This document shows positions 55,840-64,000 of a stretch of DNA of 64,000 bases, piece after piece. The DNA is from Halovivax cerinus (GTDB taxonomy: Archaea; Halobacteriota; Halobacteria; Halobacteriales; Natrialbaceae), in the NCBI RefSeq assembly GCF_024498195.1, contig NZ_CP101824.1:1-64000 (forward strand). The letters run 5' to 3'. The first letter of the stretch is position 1, and each line of letters starts with the position of its first letter. The translations under genes were made by a program, and so were the position numbers. Below the pieces are notes generated by a model, which saw only the letters and a list, made by a program, of their open reading frames with translations, was not told where the DNA came from and did not search any database.

Positions 55840-56337
55840 ATGACTGACGTTCACCCCGGCCAGCGGGTGGCGGTACTCGTCGACGCGCAGAACCTCTATC
55901 ACTCCGCGCAGAGTCTCCACAGTCGTAACATCGACTACTCCGAGTTGCTCGAGGCGGCCGTCGGCGATCGACAGCTCACCCGGGCGATCTCCTACGTCAT
56001 CCGTGCCGACGCCCCCGACGAAGAGAGTTTCTTCGAGGCACTCGTCGACATCGGCTTCGAGACCAAGATCAAGGACATCAAACGGTTTCCCGACGGGTCG
56101 AAGAAGGCCGACTGGGACGTCGGGATGAGCCTCGACGCCGTCACACTCGCCAATCACGTCGACACGATCGTCCTGTGTACCGGCGACGGCGACTTCTCGC
56201 GGCTGTGTTCGCACCTCAGACACGAAGGCGTTCGCCCGGAGGTAATGGCGTTCGAGTCCTCCACCGCCGAGGAACTGATCGAGGCGACCGACTCGTTCGT
56301 CGACCTCGACGGCGACGCCGACCGATTCCTCCTCTGA
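55840..56337 (+). CDS. NYN-domain protein (LabA/DUF88-like)
   Basis: A PIN-like nuclease fold of 165 aa. Conserved acidic residues are in VLVDAQNLYHSA, KKADWDVGMSLDAV and CTGDGDFSRLC, with the last Asp-region intact, so metal-dependent RNase activity is plausible. ATG lies 27 bases after CATTTGACC. It could act in RNA processing; no partner is seen. Confidence 0.9.
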   Translation: MTDVHPGQRVAVLVDAQNLYHSAQSLHSRNIDYSELLEAAVGDRQLTRAISYVIRADAPDEESFFEALVDIGFETKIKDIKRFPDGSKKADWDVGMSLDAVTLANHVDTIVLCTGDGDFSRLCSHLRHEGVRPEVMAFESSTAEELIEATDSFVDLDGDADRFLL

Positions 56338-56523
56338 GACGGTCGAAACTGACCCACACCGATCCACAGCCGATGGCGACCGCGTCCGGTTCGGTCGCTC
56401 CCACGTCCGTCGGTCTCGACCTCGCGGGCCGCTCTCAGCGCTCGGACAGCTGCCGGGTCCGACTCCTGGCTCGTCGATGTCGAAACGGAGCGACGCTCGT
56501 CGCAGAAACCGAACCCGGGGCAC

Positions 56524-56706
56524 TCAGGCGGATCTCGACTGGAAACTCCTGATCCCGCCGACGATACCCGCCCAGAGCGCGAGGCAGACGCCGAGAATCG
56601 CGATCGCGTACAGCCCCAGCGTCTGCCCGACCACCGACTGCCCGACGGTGATGAGCCCGGCTGAGACGAGGAGGAGCGTGCCGAGCGCGATCTGTGTCCC
56701 GTCCAT
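56524..56706 (-). CDS. Small two-helix membrane protein
   Basis: A 60 aa protein with two hydrophobic helices (TQIALGTLLLVSAGLITVG and YAIAILGVCLALWAGIV) and a short tail. ATG is exactly 28 bases after CATTTTAC, so the gene is probably real and leaderless. Function unknown. Confidence 0.65.
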   Translation of the reverse strand: MDGTQIALGTLLLVSAGLITVGQSVVGQTLGLYAIAILGVCLALWAGIVGGIRSFQSRSA

Positions 56707-56879
56707 TCGTGGTGGAAATAGCGGACATACGTAGTAAAATGCTATCGGTTCGAGCGCCAACAGTATAGATTGTTGTCTGATTCGATCAGAAAGGTACGGT
56801 CGGACGTCGTCTCCCCGTCGACGAAGACGCTGTCGATCGGTTCGATACCCTTTCGACGGTCCAACCGCAAGTGACGCCG

Positions 56880-57356
56880 ATGACTGACGCGGTCGATCGG
56901 TCGACGCTGCGGCGGATCGCCGAGTACCAGTTCGGATCGGGCGCCGGCGACGCCCTGTTCCCGGCGGACGAATCACCCACGATCACCCGAACGAGTGGCG
57001 GTCGCCCCCAGCAGATCCACGTCGACGAGGAGAGACTCGCCTCGTTCGGAACGGACGGACGATTCACGCTCGGACTGGCGGGCGGGCGGCGACTCGCCGA
57101 CGCGCTCGACGCGCCGGCGAGTCGCGTCGTAGTCGACGACGAGAGCGAGCCCTTCGTCCGCGACGGCAAGAACGTCTTCGCGAAGTTCGTCCGCGCCGTC
57201 GGAGACGAGGTCCGTCCCGGCGACGAGGTCGTCGTCTGCCACGAACGGGGCGACGTGCTGGCGGTCGGGCGCGCTGAGCTATCGGCGGACGGAATGGAAG
57301 ACTTCGAGACGGGGATGGCGGTGAAGGTCCGTGAGGGTGCCCCTGACGCGGAGTGA
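56880..57356 (+). CDS. PUA-domain RNA-binding protein
   Basis: 158 aa. The C-terminal half (about 75-150) is a PUA domain (ASRVVVDDESEPFVRDGKNV, FAKFVRA, GDEVVVCHERGDVLAVGRAEL). The N-terminal half is a small pre-PUA domain (TLRRIAEYQFGSGAGDALFP). It is probably a tRNA- or rRNA-binding protein. It resembles the C-terminal part of archaeal TGT/ArcS proteins. The ATG is 27 bases after TACCCTTTCG. It is upstream of nac and trmI. Confidence 0.88.
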   Translation: MTDAVDRSTLRRIAEYQFGSGAGDALFPADESPTITRTSGGRPQQIHVDEERLASFGTDGRFTLGLAGGRRLADALDAPASRVVVDDESEPFVRDGKNVFAKFVRAVGDEVRPGDEVVVCHERGDVLAVGRAELSADGMEDFETGMAVKVREGAPDAE

Positions 57357-57376
57357 CGTAGGACGGGACGGAGACG

Positions 57377-57410
<34 letters not shown>

Positions 57411-57536
57411 GAGCCGGGACGAACCGGCAGACCGCGGTACGGGACGAACGACCCACGCGACGCGTCGTCGGCCCGTTCGTCGCGTCGACCGTCGGCGGTC
57501 GTCAGCCTTTTGCCCGCGCGTGGCAACCGACAGAGT

Positions 57537-57908
57537 ATGTTCGGGGGAGGCGGCGGACTCGACCCGCGGAAGATGGAACAGATGATGAACCAGATGGGCA
57601 TCGACATGGACGAGCTCGACGCCGAAGAGGTGATCATCCGGACGGCCGATCACGACCTCGTCTTCGAGTCGCCCGACGTCACCAAGATGGACGCCCGTGG
57701 CCAGGAGACCTTCCAGATCATCGGCACCCCGTCGGAGCGCGACCGCAGCGAGGGGAGTGCTGACGGATCCAGTTCGGACGGCGCCAGCTTCGACGCCGAG
57801 GACGTCGACCTCGTCGCGACGCGAACGGGAGCGAGCGAGGAGGACGCGCGAGCGGCGCTCGAGGCGAACGACGGCGACCTGGCGGCGGCCGTCGCCGAGC
57901 TGGAGTGA
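57537..57908 (+). CDS. nac: Nascent polypeptide-associated complex protein
   Basis: Archaeal NAC homodimer binds nascent chains at the ribosome exit. The NAC domain (about 20-70) reads [20 protein letters not shown] and TFQIIG, and a C-terminal UBA domain (about 82-123) has [19 protein letters not shown]. 123 aa is typical. ATG 57537 is 28 bases after CAGCCTTTTG. trmI starts 7 bases after the stop. Confidence 0.96.
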   Translation: MFGGGGGLDPRKMEQMMNQMGIDMDELDAEEVIIRTADHDLVFESPDVTKMDARGQETFQIIGTPSERDRSEGSADGSSSDGASFDAEDVDLVATRTGASEEDARAALEANDGDLAAAVAELE

Positions 57909-57915
57909 GCCAGTC

Positions 57916-58647
57916 GTGACGGTCCTCGTCGTCTGCGAGGACCGCGAGTACCTCGTCGATCCGGGCGAGGAGTTCGGCACCGACCTCGGCGTGCTCGACG
58001 TTCCCGCAGACGTCGAACCGGGACAGACGATCGAGACGCACCTGGGCACCGAGTTTCGCGTCCGCCGCTTGCGCGGCCCCGACCTCTTTCATCACTTCGA
58101 CCGGACGGGCGCACCCATGGTGCCGCGCGACATTGGCCTGATAATCGGCGAGACCGGCGTCTGCGCCGGCGATCGCGTGCTCGACGCGGGGACGGGGACG
58201 GGCGTCCTCTCCGCCTCCGTGGCCAGAGCCGGTGCGTCGGTCGTCACCTACGAACACGACGCCGACTTCGCCGACGTCGCCCGCGAGAACATGGCGCTTG
58301 CGAACGTCGCCGAGTCGGTCGACGTCCGGACGGGTGACCTGACCGAAGAACTCGACGACGTTGCCGACGCCGAGGCGTTCGACGTGCTGACGCTCGACAC
58401 TGGTGACGCCCCTGACATCGTCGAACGCGCACCCGATATGCTGGTCGAGGGCGGCTTCGTCGCCGTCTACAGCCCCTTCGTCGAGGACTCTCGCGACGTG
58501 GTCGCGGCGGCCCACGACGCGGGCCTCGCGGACGTCCGTACCCGGGAGACTATCCAGCGGGAGATGGACTTCGACGACCGCGGCTCGCGGCCCTCGACCG
58601 CGCCCGTCGGACACACGGGCTATCTCACGATCGCCAGAAACGACTGA
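57916..58647 (+). CDS. trmI: tRNA (adenine-N1) methyltransferase TrmI
   Basis: TrmI forms m1A at tRNA positions 57/58 in archaea. The protein (243 aa) has the N-terminal beta part with GPDLFHHFDRTGAPMVPRDI and the SAM site VLDAGTGTGVLSASVARAG (about 95-113), and LDTGDAPDIVERAPD. The GTG start follows GGAGTGA by about 7 bases and lies 7 bases after nac, so both are on one transcript. Confidence 0.93.
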   Translation: MTVLVVCEDREYLVDPGEEFGTDLGVLDVPADVEPGQTIETHLGTEFRVRRLRGPDLFHHFDRTGAPMVPRDIGLIIGETGVCAGDRVLDAGTGTGVLSASVARAGASVVTYEHDADFADVARENMALANVAESVDVRTGDLTEELDDVADAEAFDVLTLDTGDAPDIVERAPDMLVEGGFVAVYSPFVEDSRDVVAAAHDAGLADVRTRETIQREMDFDDRGSRPSTAPVGHTGYLTIARND

Positions 58648-58696
58648 CGGTGGCGCTCACGCGCGATCGAGCGCGGGCCGGACCCGGGCGGCCGGG

Positions 58697-58927
58697 TCAC
58701 CGCCCGCGGTAGGTATCGACGCCAAGCAACCGGTTCAATACACAGACCTGTGTGGCGCCGGTGAACAGGAGTACCACGCCCACGAGGACCGCGAGCGCGC
58801 CCAGAACCGTTCCCAGCGTGCCGCCGAGGCCGATCCAGCCGCCGAGGATGGCGACGCCGACCAGCGCCAGGATCGGTCCGACGACGAGCCGTGCGGTGCG
58901 ATCGGTGCCGCCGACGTTCTTCTTCAT
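58697..58927 (-). CDS. DUF2892/YgaP-type small membrane protein
   Basis: 76 aa with MKKNVGGTDRTARLVVGPIL, two membrane helices and a C-terminal CVLNRLLGVDTYRGR, which is the DUF2892 pattern (YgaP membrane half). It has no rhodanese domain. Function unknown, but the family often follows sulfur or redox genes. It converges with trmI. Confidence 0.85.
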   Translation of the reverse strand: MKKNVGGTDRTARLVVGPILALVGVAILGGWIGLGGTLGTVLGALAVLVGVVLLFTGATQVCVLNRLLGVDTYRGR

Positions 58928-59373
58928 ACACGATCACCGTTAGCACCTAACACGGGAGAGGGAATAAGCGCACCGCTCGATTCAACGAACCTCGACACGC
59001 CGACGAAGCGTCGACAGCGCCGACCGGGTCGGACCGGAGACCGATACCGACTCAAGCCGGGACAGCCGATTGGTTCGGGGACCCGACGACGGCACCGGCG
59101 GACACGTGTGGCGCACGTCGTTTCACCGCGAGCGCGAACGCACTCGCGGCCCGATTCGTGGACGTGCTACGAGTCGAGTGGGACCGGACGGTTCGTTGCC
59201 CGTACGAATAGGCGGCGAGACGCGCCGCGACTGTCGAGGCGGTGACACTCCTCGCAGCGCCCGTATGCAGCGAACGAGTTCCAGGCCGAAGACTCACCTG
59301 TCTGCCGTGGCGGCGGTGGCACCACGCGGTTCGCGCTACGTACCAGCCCGACGTCACCCGATGGAACAGGTCG
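58928..59373. other. 446-base region without a recognisable gene
   Basis: Open frames here are basic on both strands and look non-coding. A possible promoter of the DUF2892 gene (GCGCTTATTCCC on the minus strand) lies at 58960-58971. Nothing else is recognised. Confidence 0.35.
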
Positions 59374-59682
59374 TCAGTGGTCGTCTTCGCGCCACTTGTG
59401 CTCGCACTCGGTGCAGATGAAAAAGCGGGTCTCCGATTCGTCCGCGGAACGGATCTGCTGGAGGTACCAGTAGGCGCGGTCGTTGCCGCACTCGGGACAC
59501 TGGGCATCGGTCTCGGGGAGCGACGACTCGTCGGAGGACTCGATGACCTCGCCCGCCTCCTGGTCGTCCGTGACGACGAACTCGTCCGCGTCGCCCCTCG
59601 GCTTCTCGAAGCCGCAACTGGCACAGACCCAGGTGCCGTCGTCGGCTTTCATCATCGAACCGCACTCGTCGCAGAACTCCAT
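59374..59682 (-). CDS. tfs: Transcription factor S (RNA polymerase M/TFIIS-like)
   Basis: TFS induces RNA cleavage by stalled archaeal RNA polymerase. An N-terminal zinc ribbon (CDECGSMMKADDGTWVCASC) is followed by the C-terminal ribbon (CPECGNDRAYWY) with the catalytic DE in RSADESETRFFICTECEHKW. 102 aa, normal. CGCTTAAGG lies about 30 bases before ATG. Confidence 0.97.
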   Translation of the reverse strand: MEFCDECGSMMKADDGTWVCASCGFEKPRGDADEFVVTDDQEAGEVIESSDESSLPETDAQCPECGNDRAYWYLQQIRSADESETRFFICTECEHKWREDDH

Positions 59683-59734
59683 TGGTGTGCTATCGTGGCG
59701 GGTCGACGACCTTAAGCGGCGTGTTTGGTCCCTA

Positions 59735-59830
59735 CCCGTTCCCCCGCGGTGTGACGACGGTCAGGACCCGTTTCTGCGTGGTGTAACGACGTTCAGGACC
59801 CGTTTCCGCGTGGTGTAACGACGGTCGGAC
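59735..59830. repeat. 32-bp tandem repeat, three copies
   Basis: Three units of 32 bases (from 59735, 59767 and 59799) with core CGTGGTGTAACGACG and CCCGTTTC. They run from 50 bases upstream of tfs into the end of the gene at 59793. The unit is not a multiple of 3. Confidence 0.88.
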
Positions 59831-60218
59831 GGCCCACGCGTCCGGACGGTCGACGGACGACGGACAGAACCGTCGAGAACGGTGGGGACCGGACGGTGGT
59901 GAGTAGCTGTCGTCGTCCGATCGATACGGCTCGCCGACGGCGTTTCGCGCGAATACCGAGTACGCGTTCGGATTCGAGTTCGGTCTCGCCGTCGGCGAGT
60001 CGGAGCGTCGTATCGCCGGGTTCGCACTCGACGGTGGTCTTCGAGACCAGATACGAAATCCTGCCGAGGTGATCGGTGAGTTCAGTGAGCGAGAGAGCGT
60101 CCACACGGAACGATTCGGCGAGGGGAGTACAGAATGGTCGTCGTAGTGGCGCAGAGAGTCTCCGCGGTGGACAGGCGACGAACGTCGATCCGATATCATT
60201 TCGGTTCGAAATCGTCAT
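59793..60218 (-). pseudogene. Uncharacterised gene, probably frameshifted
   Basis: The first part reads acidic and protein-like: ESFRVDALSLTELTDHLGRI, SYLVSKTTVECEPGDTTLRL, ADGETE. From about 59990 this frame turns basic (RVLGIRAKRRRRAV). The neighbouring frame instead continues acidic and natural with NAYSVFARNAVGEPYRSDDD. A one-base indel near 59960-60000 would explain this. The gene then runs into the 32-bp array. The family is not recognised; it may be a real frameshift or a sequencing error. The gene start (ATG 60218) is divergent from the MFS gene, 15 bases away. Confidence 0.5.
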
Positions 60219-60233
60219 GGGCCCCGCCTCCGA

Positions 60234-61544
60234 ATGGAGACACGAATGCTACGGTCGGGTCTCCGGTCGGTCCGCGGCGCGTTCGCCGTGGACCGTCGGG
60301 TCTTCGCGCTCGCGTTCGCCCGGCTCGCTGACGGCATCGGCAACTCGTTCCTGATCATCGTGATCCCGCCGTACGTCGCGAGCAGCGTGGTCGGCGGGCC
60401 GACGTTTGGCCTCACCGAGGCGATGATCATCGGAGTCATTCTCTCGCTGTACGGCCTGCTCAACAGCCTCTTTCAGCCGTTTACGGGACGACTGTCCGAC
60501 AGCAGGGGCGCACGGAAGCGATTCATCCTGGTGGGACTGGCAGGACTGGCGACCACCAACTTCCTCTACCTGTTCGCCGGGTCGTACCTCTCGCTGGTCG
60601 TCCTTCGGGCGTTGCAGGGGGTGAGTATCGCGTTCATCGTGCCCACGTCGGTCGCGCTGGTCAACGAACTGGCGACGGCCGGCGACCGCGGCGGGAACAT
60701 GGGCGTCTACAACACGTTCAGGCTCGTCGGCTTCGGCGCGGGCCCGGTCGCCGCAGGCGCCGTCGTCGCCGGCGGGCCGTACGCACTTTCGGTCGGCGAC
60801 TCGGCGGTGACGATCAGCGGCTTCGAGGCGACGTTCCTGATCGCGACGGTGACGGCGCTGATCAGTCTCGCGATGGTCGCCACGCTGATCACCGATCCGT
60901 CGGACATCGAGCGGCGAGCGGGCGGCGCGCCGTCTCTCTCCCTCGGCGATCCACGCGGGCAGAACGTGCTCAATCCTGTGATCACGCTCGGCCTCGCCAC
61001 GCTGTTCATGATGATCGGTATCTCGATCTTCGCGACGCTTCAGAACACCGTCAACGCGCGACTCGATCAGGCGTCGACCTGGTTCGGCCTGCAGTTCTCG
61101 GCGTTCGTCATCGCCCAGATCGTCCTCCAGACGCCGATCGGTCGCGCGAGCGATCGGTTCGGCCGACGGCCGTTCATCCTCGCCGGAATGATCGTCCTGG
61201 TTCCGACGACGCTGGTCCAGGGGTTCGTCGGGACGTCGCTCGCGATGTTCGTCGCCAGAATCGGACAGGGGGTCGCCGGTGCGATGGTGTTCGCGCCGGC
61301 GCTGGCGCTCGCCGGCGATCTGGCCCCCGAGGGGGAGTCCGGGACGACGCTGTCGGTCCTGACGATGGCGTTCGGGTTCGGCATCGCCATCGGGCCGCTC
61401 ATCTCGGGCTTCCTGGTCGGGATCGACTTCGCCGTCCCGTTCGTCTTCGCCGCCGGACTGGCCGCGATCGGCGCCGTCCTCGTCGCGACGCAGGTCGACG
61501 AGACCCTGGATCGAGAGGGTGCCCCAACGGCCGCCGCCGAGTGA
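60234..61544 (+). CDS. Major facilitator superfamily transporter
   Basis: A 436 aa transporter with 12 membrane helices in two bundles. Signature loops are PFTGRLSDSRGARKRF (between helices 2 and 3) and TPIGRASDRFGRRPFILAG (between 8 and 9). It probably exports drugs or metabolites by proton exchange; the substrate is unknown. ATG is chosen by family N-terminus (RVFALAFARLADGIGNSFL). It is alone. Confidence 0.9.
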   Translation: METRMLRSGLRSVRGAFAVDRRVFALAFARLADGIGNSFLIIVIPPYVASSVVGGPTFGLTEAMIIGVILSLYGLLNSLFQPFTGRLSDSRGARKRFILVGLAGLATTNFLYLFAGSYLSLVVLRALQGVSIAFIVPTSVALVNELATAGDRGGNMGVYNTFRLVGFGAGPVAAGAVVAGGPYALSVGDSAVTISGFEATFLIATVTALISLAMVATLITDPSDIERRAGGAPSLSLGDPRGQNVLNPVITLGLATLFMMIGISIFATLQNTVNARLDQASTWFGLQFSAFVIAQIVLQTPIGRASDRFGRRPFILAGMIVLVPTTLVQGFVGTSLAMFVARIGQGVAGAMVFAPALALAGDLAPEGESGTTLSVLTMAFGFGIAIGPLISGFLVGIDFAVPFVFAAGLAAIGAVLVATQVDETLDREGAPTAAAE

Positions 61545-61726
61545 CGGCGACCGTGATGGGGTGTGAGCGCACACCGTGCGGGCGGAGCGAGCGGAACGGA
61601 CGAACGAGCGGGACGGACGAACGAGCGGAACGGCGTCGCGACGCCGTCGAGACGAACCACTCGCTCGCCGCGGCCGACGGGTGGCGGTCGCAATGCAAAA
61701 GTACCGATTGACCGTAGCCTCGCGTG

Positions 61727-62230
61727 ATGAGTCTCTCCGAGGAGGCGCGCGATCGCCTCGCCGACGTGGTGCAGCTCCAGCCGACGAAGAACAGCGAACT
61801 CCAGGATCGGTGGGACCTGGAGAGCGGCAGCGACGTCCACCAGTTCCTGGAATCGGAGCTCTCGGAGTACTACTTCCGCGACGACAACAGCCTCATCCGG
61901 GCGACGCCGGAGGCAGCCGACCTCGTCGACGTCGAACCTGGCATCGAAAGCGATCCGGACGACGGGGTTCCATCGAGAGTGAGCGTGACGCCCTTCCAGG
62001 AGACGATCCTCTCCGTCGTCCCCGGCCCGTCGGACCGCTCGGCGAGCGTCGTCGCCGTCCTCCAGGCCGTCCGCGAGACCGGAGCGGTGGACGACCCCGA
62101 CGTCGACGACGTACGGTCGGGGCTGCAACGGCTCAAGCGCCTCGGCATCGTCGAGGTGGAGTACCGGACGGTACCGACGTACCGGCTGGCGGTCGACCGC
62201 GACGAGTTCGACGTATCAGTGAGTGAGTGA
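61727..62230 (+). CDS. DUF5797 family haloarchaeal regulator-like protein
   Basis: 167 aa. The pattern LSEEARDRLADVVQLQPTKN, SELQDRWDLESGSDVHQFLE and YYFRDDNSLIRATPEA matches the haloarchaeal DUF5797 family, which has a winged-helix-like N-terminus and a second helical domain (about 85-150). ATG 61727 is 28 bases after GCAAAAGTACC. Function unknown; DNA binding is inferred. Confidence 0.78.
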   Translation: MSLSEEARDRLADVVQLQPTKNSELQDRWDLESGSDVHQFLESELSEYYFRDDNSLIRATPEAADLVDVEPGIESDPDDGVPSRVSVTPFQETILSVVPGPSDRSASVVAVLQAVRETGAVDDPDVDDVRSGLQRLKRLGIVEVEYRTVPTYRLAVDRDEFDVSVSE

Positions 62231-62362
62231 TACCGGCGCGACGGTCGCAGTCGACGAGTGACGTGACTGGTGTTCGTGACGGAGCGTGCGTCGACGATCG
62301 CGTCGGGCCGTCGGCGGGCGTGTCGACGCACGGTGTACCGAGGGCTCGATCGACGAGCACCG

Positions 62363-62457
62363 GCGACGGCGGGTGGGAGAGCGTGCCTGCGATGGCGGGT
62401 GGGAGAGCGTGCCTGCGACGGCGGGTGGCGAGAGCGTGCCCGCGACGGCGGGTGACG
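62363..62457. repeat. 26/27-bp tandem repeat, 3.5 copies
   Basis: Units (GCGACGGCGGGTGGGAGAGC and GTGCCT) begin at 62363, 62389, 62415 (27 bases) and 62442 (partial). They lie in the 289-base gap between two convergent genes. The reverse strand would encode PAVAGTLS repeats in one frame, without a start. Confidence 0.88.
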
Positions 62458-62519
62458 ATTTCACACCCGCAGCGGATCAGGCGTATCGACGAGAAGGCGC
62501 AGGCGACGTGACGACGGGG

Positions 62520-63749
62520 TTAGAAGACGTACTCGTCCGCCATCTGGGCCGGCGAGATGAGCGACAGGTCGTCCGCATCCCGGTGGTCGCTCACGGACGA
62601 GGCGATCGCCTCCAGCGATGCGACCACGTCGTCGTCGACGTGTGAGAACGCGATGGACGTGATACCGCCGACCTCGGCCGTCCAGTCGACCAGGTTCGCT
62701 GCCGTCTCGGGGTCCGGGTTCGCGACGCGCGTACAGAGGTGCGGGTTCGCGGCGTGACCCTGGGCGGGGAACCGACCGGCGAACGCGAGGTCGTACTGGT
62801 CAGTCGCGGCCTCGTAGGAGGCCTCGTCGAATCGACCGCCGGGGAACGCGAAGAAGCGTGCGTCGTAGCCGTTGTCCTCGAGCCAGGCGGCAGATTCGCG
62901 AACCTCGCTCTCGCGGTCACCCTCGTCGAGGTCCGGGAGGCGCAGGCCACGCGACGCGTAACTGCCGACGGTCCAGCCGGCGCCAGCGAGTTCGTCGAGT
63001 TGTTCGGTCGTCAACCGGTCGCCCTCGGCGTTTCGGGACTCGCGGACGCGCTGGGTCGCGACGAACGTCGTCGCCGGGAGGTCGTGTTCGTCCAGGACCG
63101 GGTAGGCCAGCTCGTACTCGGACTCGTAGCCGCCGTGGAACTGCACCATCACCTGGCCGTTCTGGCTCCGCGGCGAGAAGAAGAGGTCGTCCACCCACAG
63201 ATCGCCCTCGCCGTCGTCGCCCAGCCAGTGGACGATGTGGATCTCTCCGATGCGCGAGAGGTCCACCTCGCCGCCCATCTTCGAGAGGCCGAAGTTCCGT
63301 CGAACGAACGGGTTCTCCGGGTCGGTCTGCTGTCGATACTGCGCCTTGTGTCCGTTCTCGTCCCACAGCTGGATCGCCGGCGCGTTGCTCGACTCCGAGG
63401 CCATGGCGAGACCGGGAACCACCTCTGAACAGTCGAGCGGGGCCGACAGCGACTTGACGATACGCCCGCGAGCGTCGGAGTCGGCCGAGATGCGAACGGA
63501 CTGTGATCCAGTGACCGAGCGGCCGGTGTCGGCCTCCATCGATCCCTTCGTCGCCGTCCAGTCGGCGAGTGACTCGAAGTCGTCCCACGTGCCGGCGAGT
63601 TCGTCGGGCGTCTCCGAGGGATCGTCGTCGTCGAAGTCGCCGATGTCGTCGTCGGACTCGTTGGCGGGGTCGTCGTCACCGCTCGTACACCCCGCGATCG
63701 CGACCGCCGTCGTCGCCGTTGCCGTCGTCAGGTACGTACGTCGCTTCAT
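62520..63749 (-). CDS. Polysaccharide deacetylase-like lipoprotein, probably inactive
   Basis: The N-terminus KRRTYLTTATATTAVAIAGC is a Tat-type lipoprotein signal. An acidic linker follows, then a jelly-roll-like domain (about 60-200, DWTATKGSMEADTGRSVTGS) and a NodB-fold domain (about 205-400). The NodB metal and catalytic motifs are degenerate: FDDG is FHGG (VQFHGGYES) and the H-x3-H part is SYASRG. It is therefore predicted not to deacetylate but perhaps to bind glycan. 409 aa. Confidence 0.82.
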   Translation of the reverse strand: MKRRTYLTTATATTAVAIAGCTSGDDDPANESDDDIGDFDDDDPSETPDELAGTWDDFESLADWTATKGSMEADTGRSVTGSQSVRISADSDARGRIVKSLSAPLDCSEVVPGLAMASESSNAPAIQLWDENGHKAQYRQQTDPENPFVRRNFGLSKMGGEVDLSRIGEIHIVHWLGDDGEGDLWVDDLFFSPRSQNGQVMVQFHGGYESEYELAYPVLDEHDLPATTFVATQRVRESRNAEGDRLTTEQLDELAGAGWTVGSYASRGLRLPDLDEGDRESEVRESAAWLEDNGYDARFFAFPGGRFDEASYEAATDQYDLAFAGRFPAQGHAANPHLCTRVANPDPETAANLVDWTAEVGGITSIAFSHVDDDVVASLEAIASSVSDHRDADDLSLISPAQMADEYVF

Positions 63750-64000
63750 GTGTGACCGTACCGGAGCCTCTCGGTAGCGAGCGGTTTGTTATGCAGGTAC
63801 TGGCACCCCGGTGGGACCCCGTACAGTTCCGACAACGAGAGGGTACAGCGACTCGCCGGGGGGACAGCCGTCCCGGACACGGCGGTGAGACACCTCGCCC
63901 GCTCAGGCTGACGTCGCCGTGGCACCGAAAGAGCGCAGCAGCGGGGAGCGACGCGAGTACTCTTCGGCTACAGCCCGCGTTCCGACGACGAAGCGGGCAG
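63750..64000. other. Right end of the window
   Basis: No complete gene is seen. CATAACAAACC on the minus strand (about 63785-63795) may be the promoter of the lipoprotein gene. A short minus-strand frame from the window end to a TAG at 63968-63970 (11 codons) could be the tail of a gene outside. Confidence 0.3.

Overview
The window is a stretch of haloarchaeal chromosome (class Halobacteria). The evidence is a GC-rich sequence with very acidic proteins, Tat and Tat-lipoprotein signals, archaeal promoters (weak T-rich boxes about 27 bases before leaderless ATG or GTG starts), and typically archaeal genes: orc1/cdc6, archaeosine tgtA and arcS, NAC, TFS, TrmI and split GMP synthase. The genus cannot be fixed from the sequence. 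There is no rRNA, complete tRNA, CRISPR array or intact mobile element.

Layout. 0.2-4 kb: a small Orc1/Cdc6 protein, a DUF7344-type winged-helix protein and a secreted halolysin. 4.2-6.3 kb: an arsenic operon (arsR-arsC-acr3) with a visible operator. 6.3-14.3 kb: two small haloarchaeal genes, then the phosphate operon pstS-pstC-pstA-pstB-phoU-(AbrB/PhoU), preceded by two identical promoter boxes. 14.3-19.6 kb: archaeosine genes arcS and tgtA, with UspA, a membrane-anchored TRAM protein and a Nudix hydrolase. 19.8-26 kb: PadR regulator, pyrG-guaA, and a MoaB-like/cyclo-ligase pair. 26.2-29 kb: an ABC-2 exporter operon that carries its own winged-helix regulator. 29-41.9 kb: housekeeping and metabolism, namely MDR oxidoreductase, Idi, DAG-kinase-like enzyme, PHP phosphoesterase, Lrp/carA divergon, two-domain UspA, a PurN-AICAR transformylase fusion and purB. 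42-45.6 kb: M28 peptidase, methyltransferase and 5'-nucleotidase. 45.7-52.1 kb: a complete succinylase-type diaminopimelate/lysine operon (dapA-dapB-dapD-lysA-dapF-dapE) with a structured leader. 52.5-64 kb: HtpX, a PQQ-repeat lipoprotein, NYN protein, PUA-NAC-TrmI, TFS, MFS transporter, DUF5797 protein and a degenerate polysaccharide deacetylase-like lipoprotein.

How the genes work together. The pst block is a Pi uptake system with both its usual PhoU and a PhoU fused to an AbrB DNA-binding domain. ArcS and TgtA act in sequence on tRNA G15. carA, pyrG, guaA, purN/H and purB serve nucleotide synthesis. The dap operon is joined by 4-base stop/start overlaps, implying coupled translation.

The most unusual signals are not in the large genes. 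First, the leader of the lysine operon holds a 29-codon Lys/Phe-rich ORF followed by mutually exclusive stems, which resembles an attenuator. Second, a 26-codon mini-ORF exactly bridges the dapA stop and the dapB start and arose beside a duplicated Shine-Dalgarno region. Third, at least eight short tandem arrays (18 to about 135 bp units) lie between genes, several running into gene 3' ends. Several regulators also sit next to clear palindromic sites (ars, ABC exporter, Lrp/carA).
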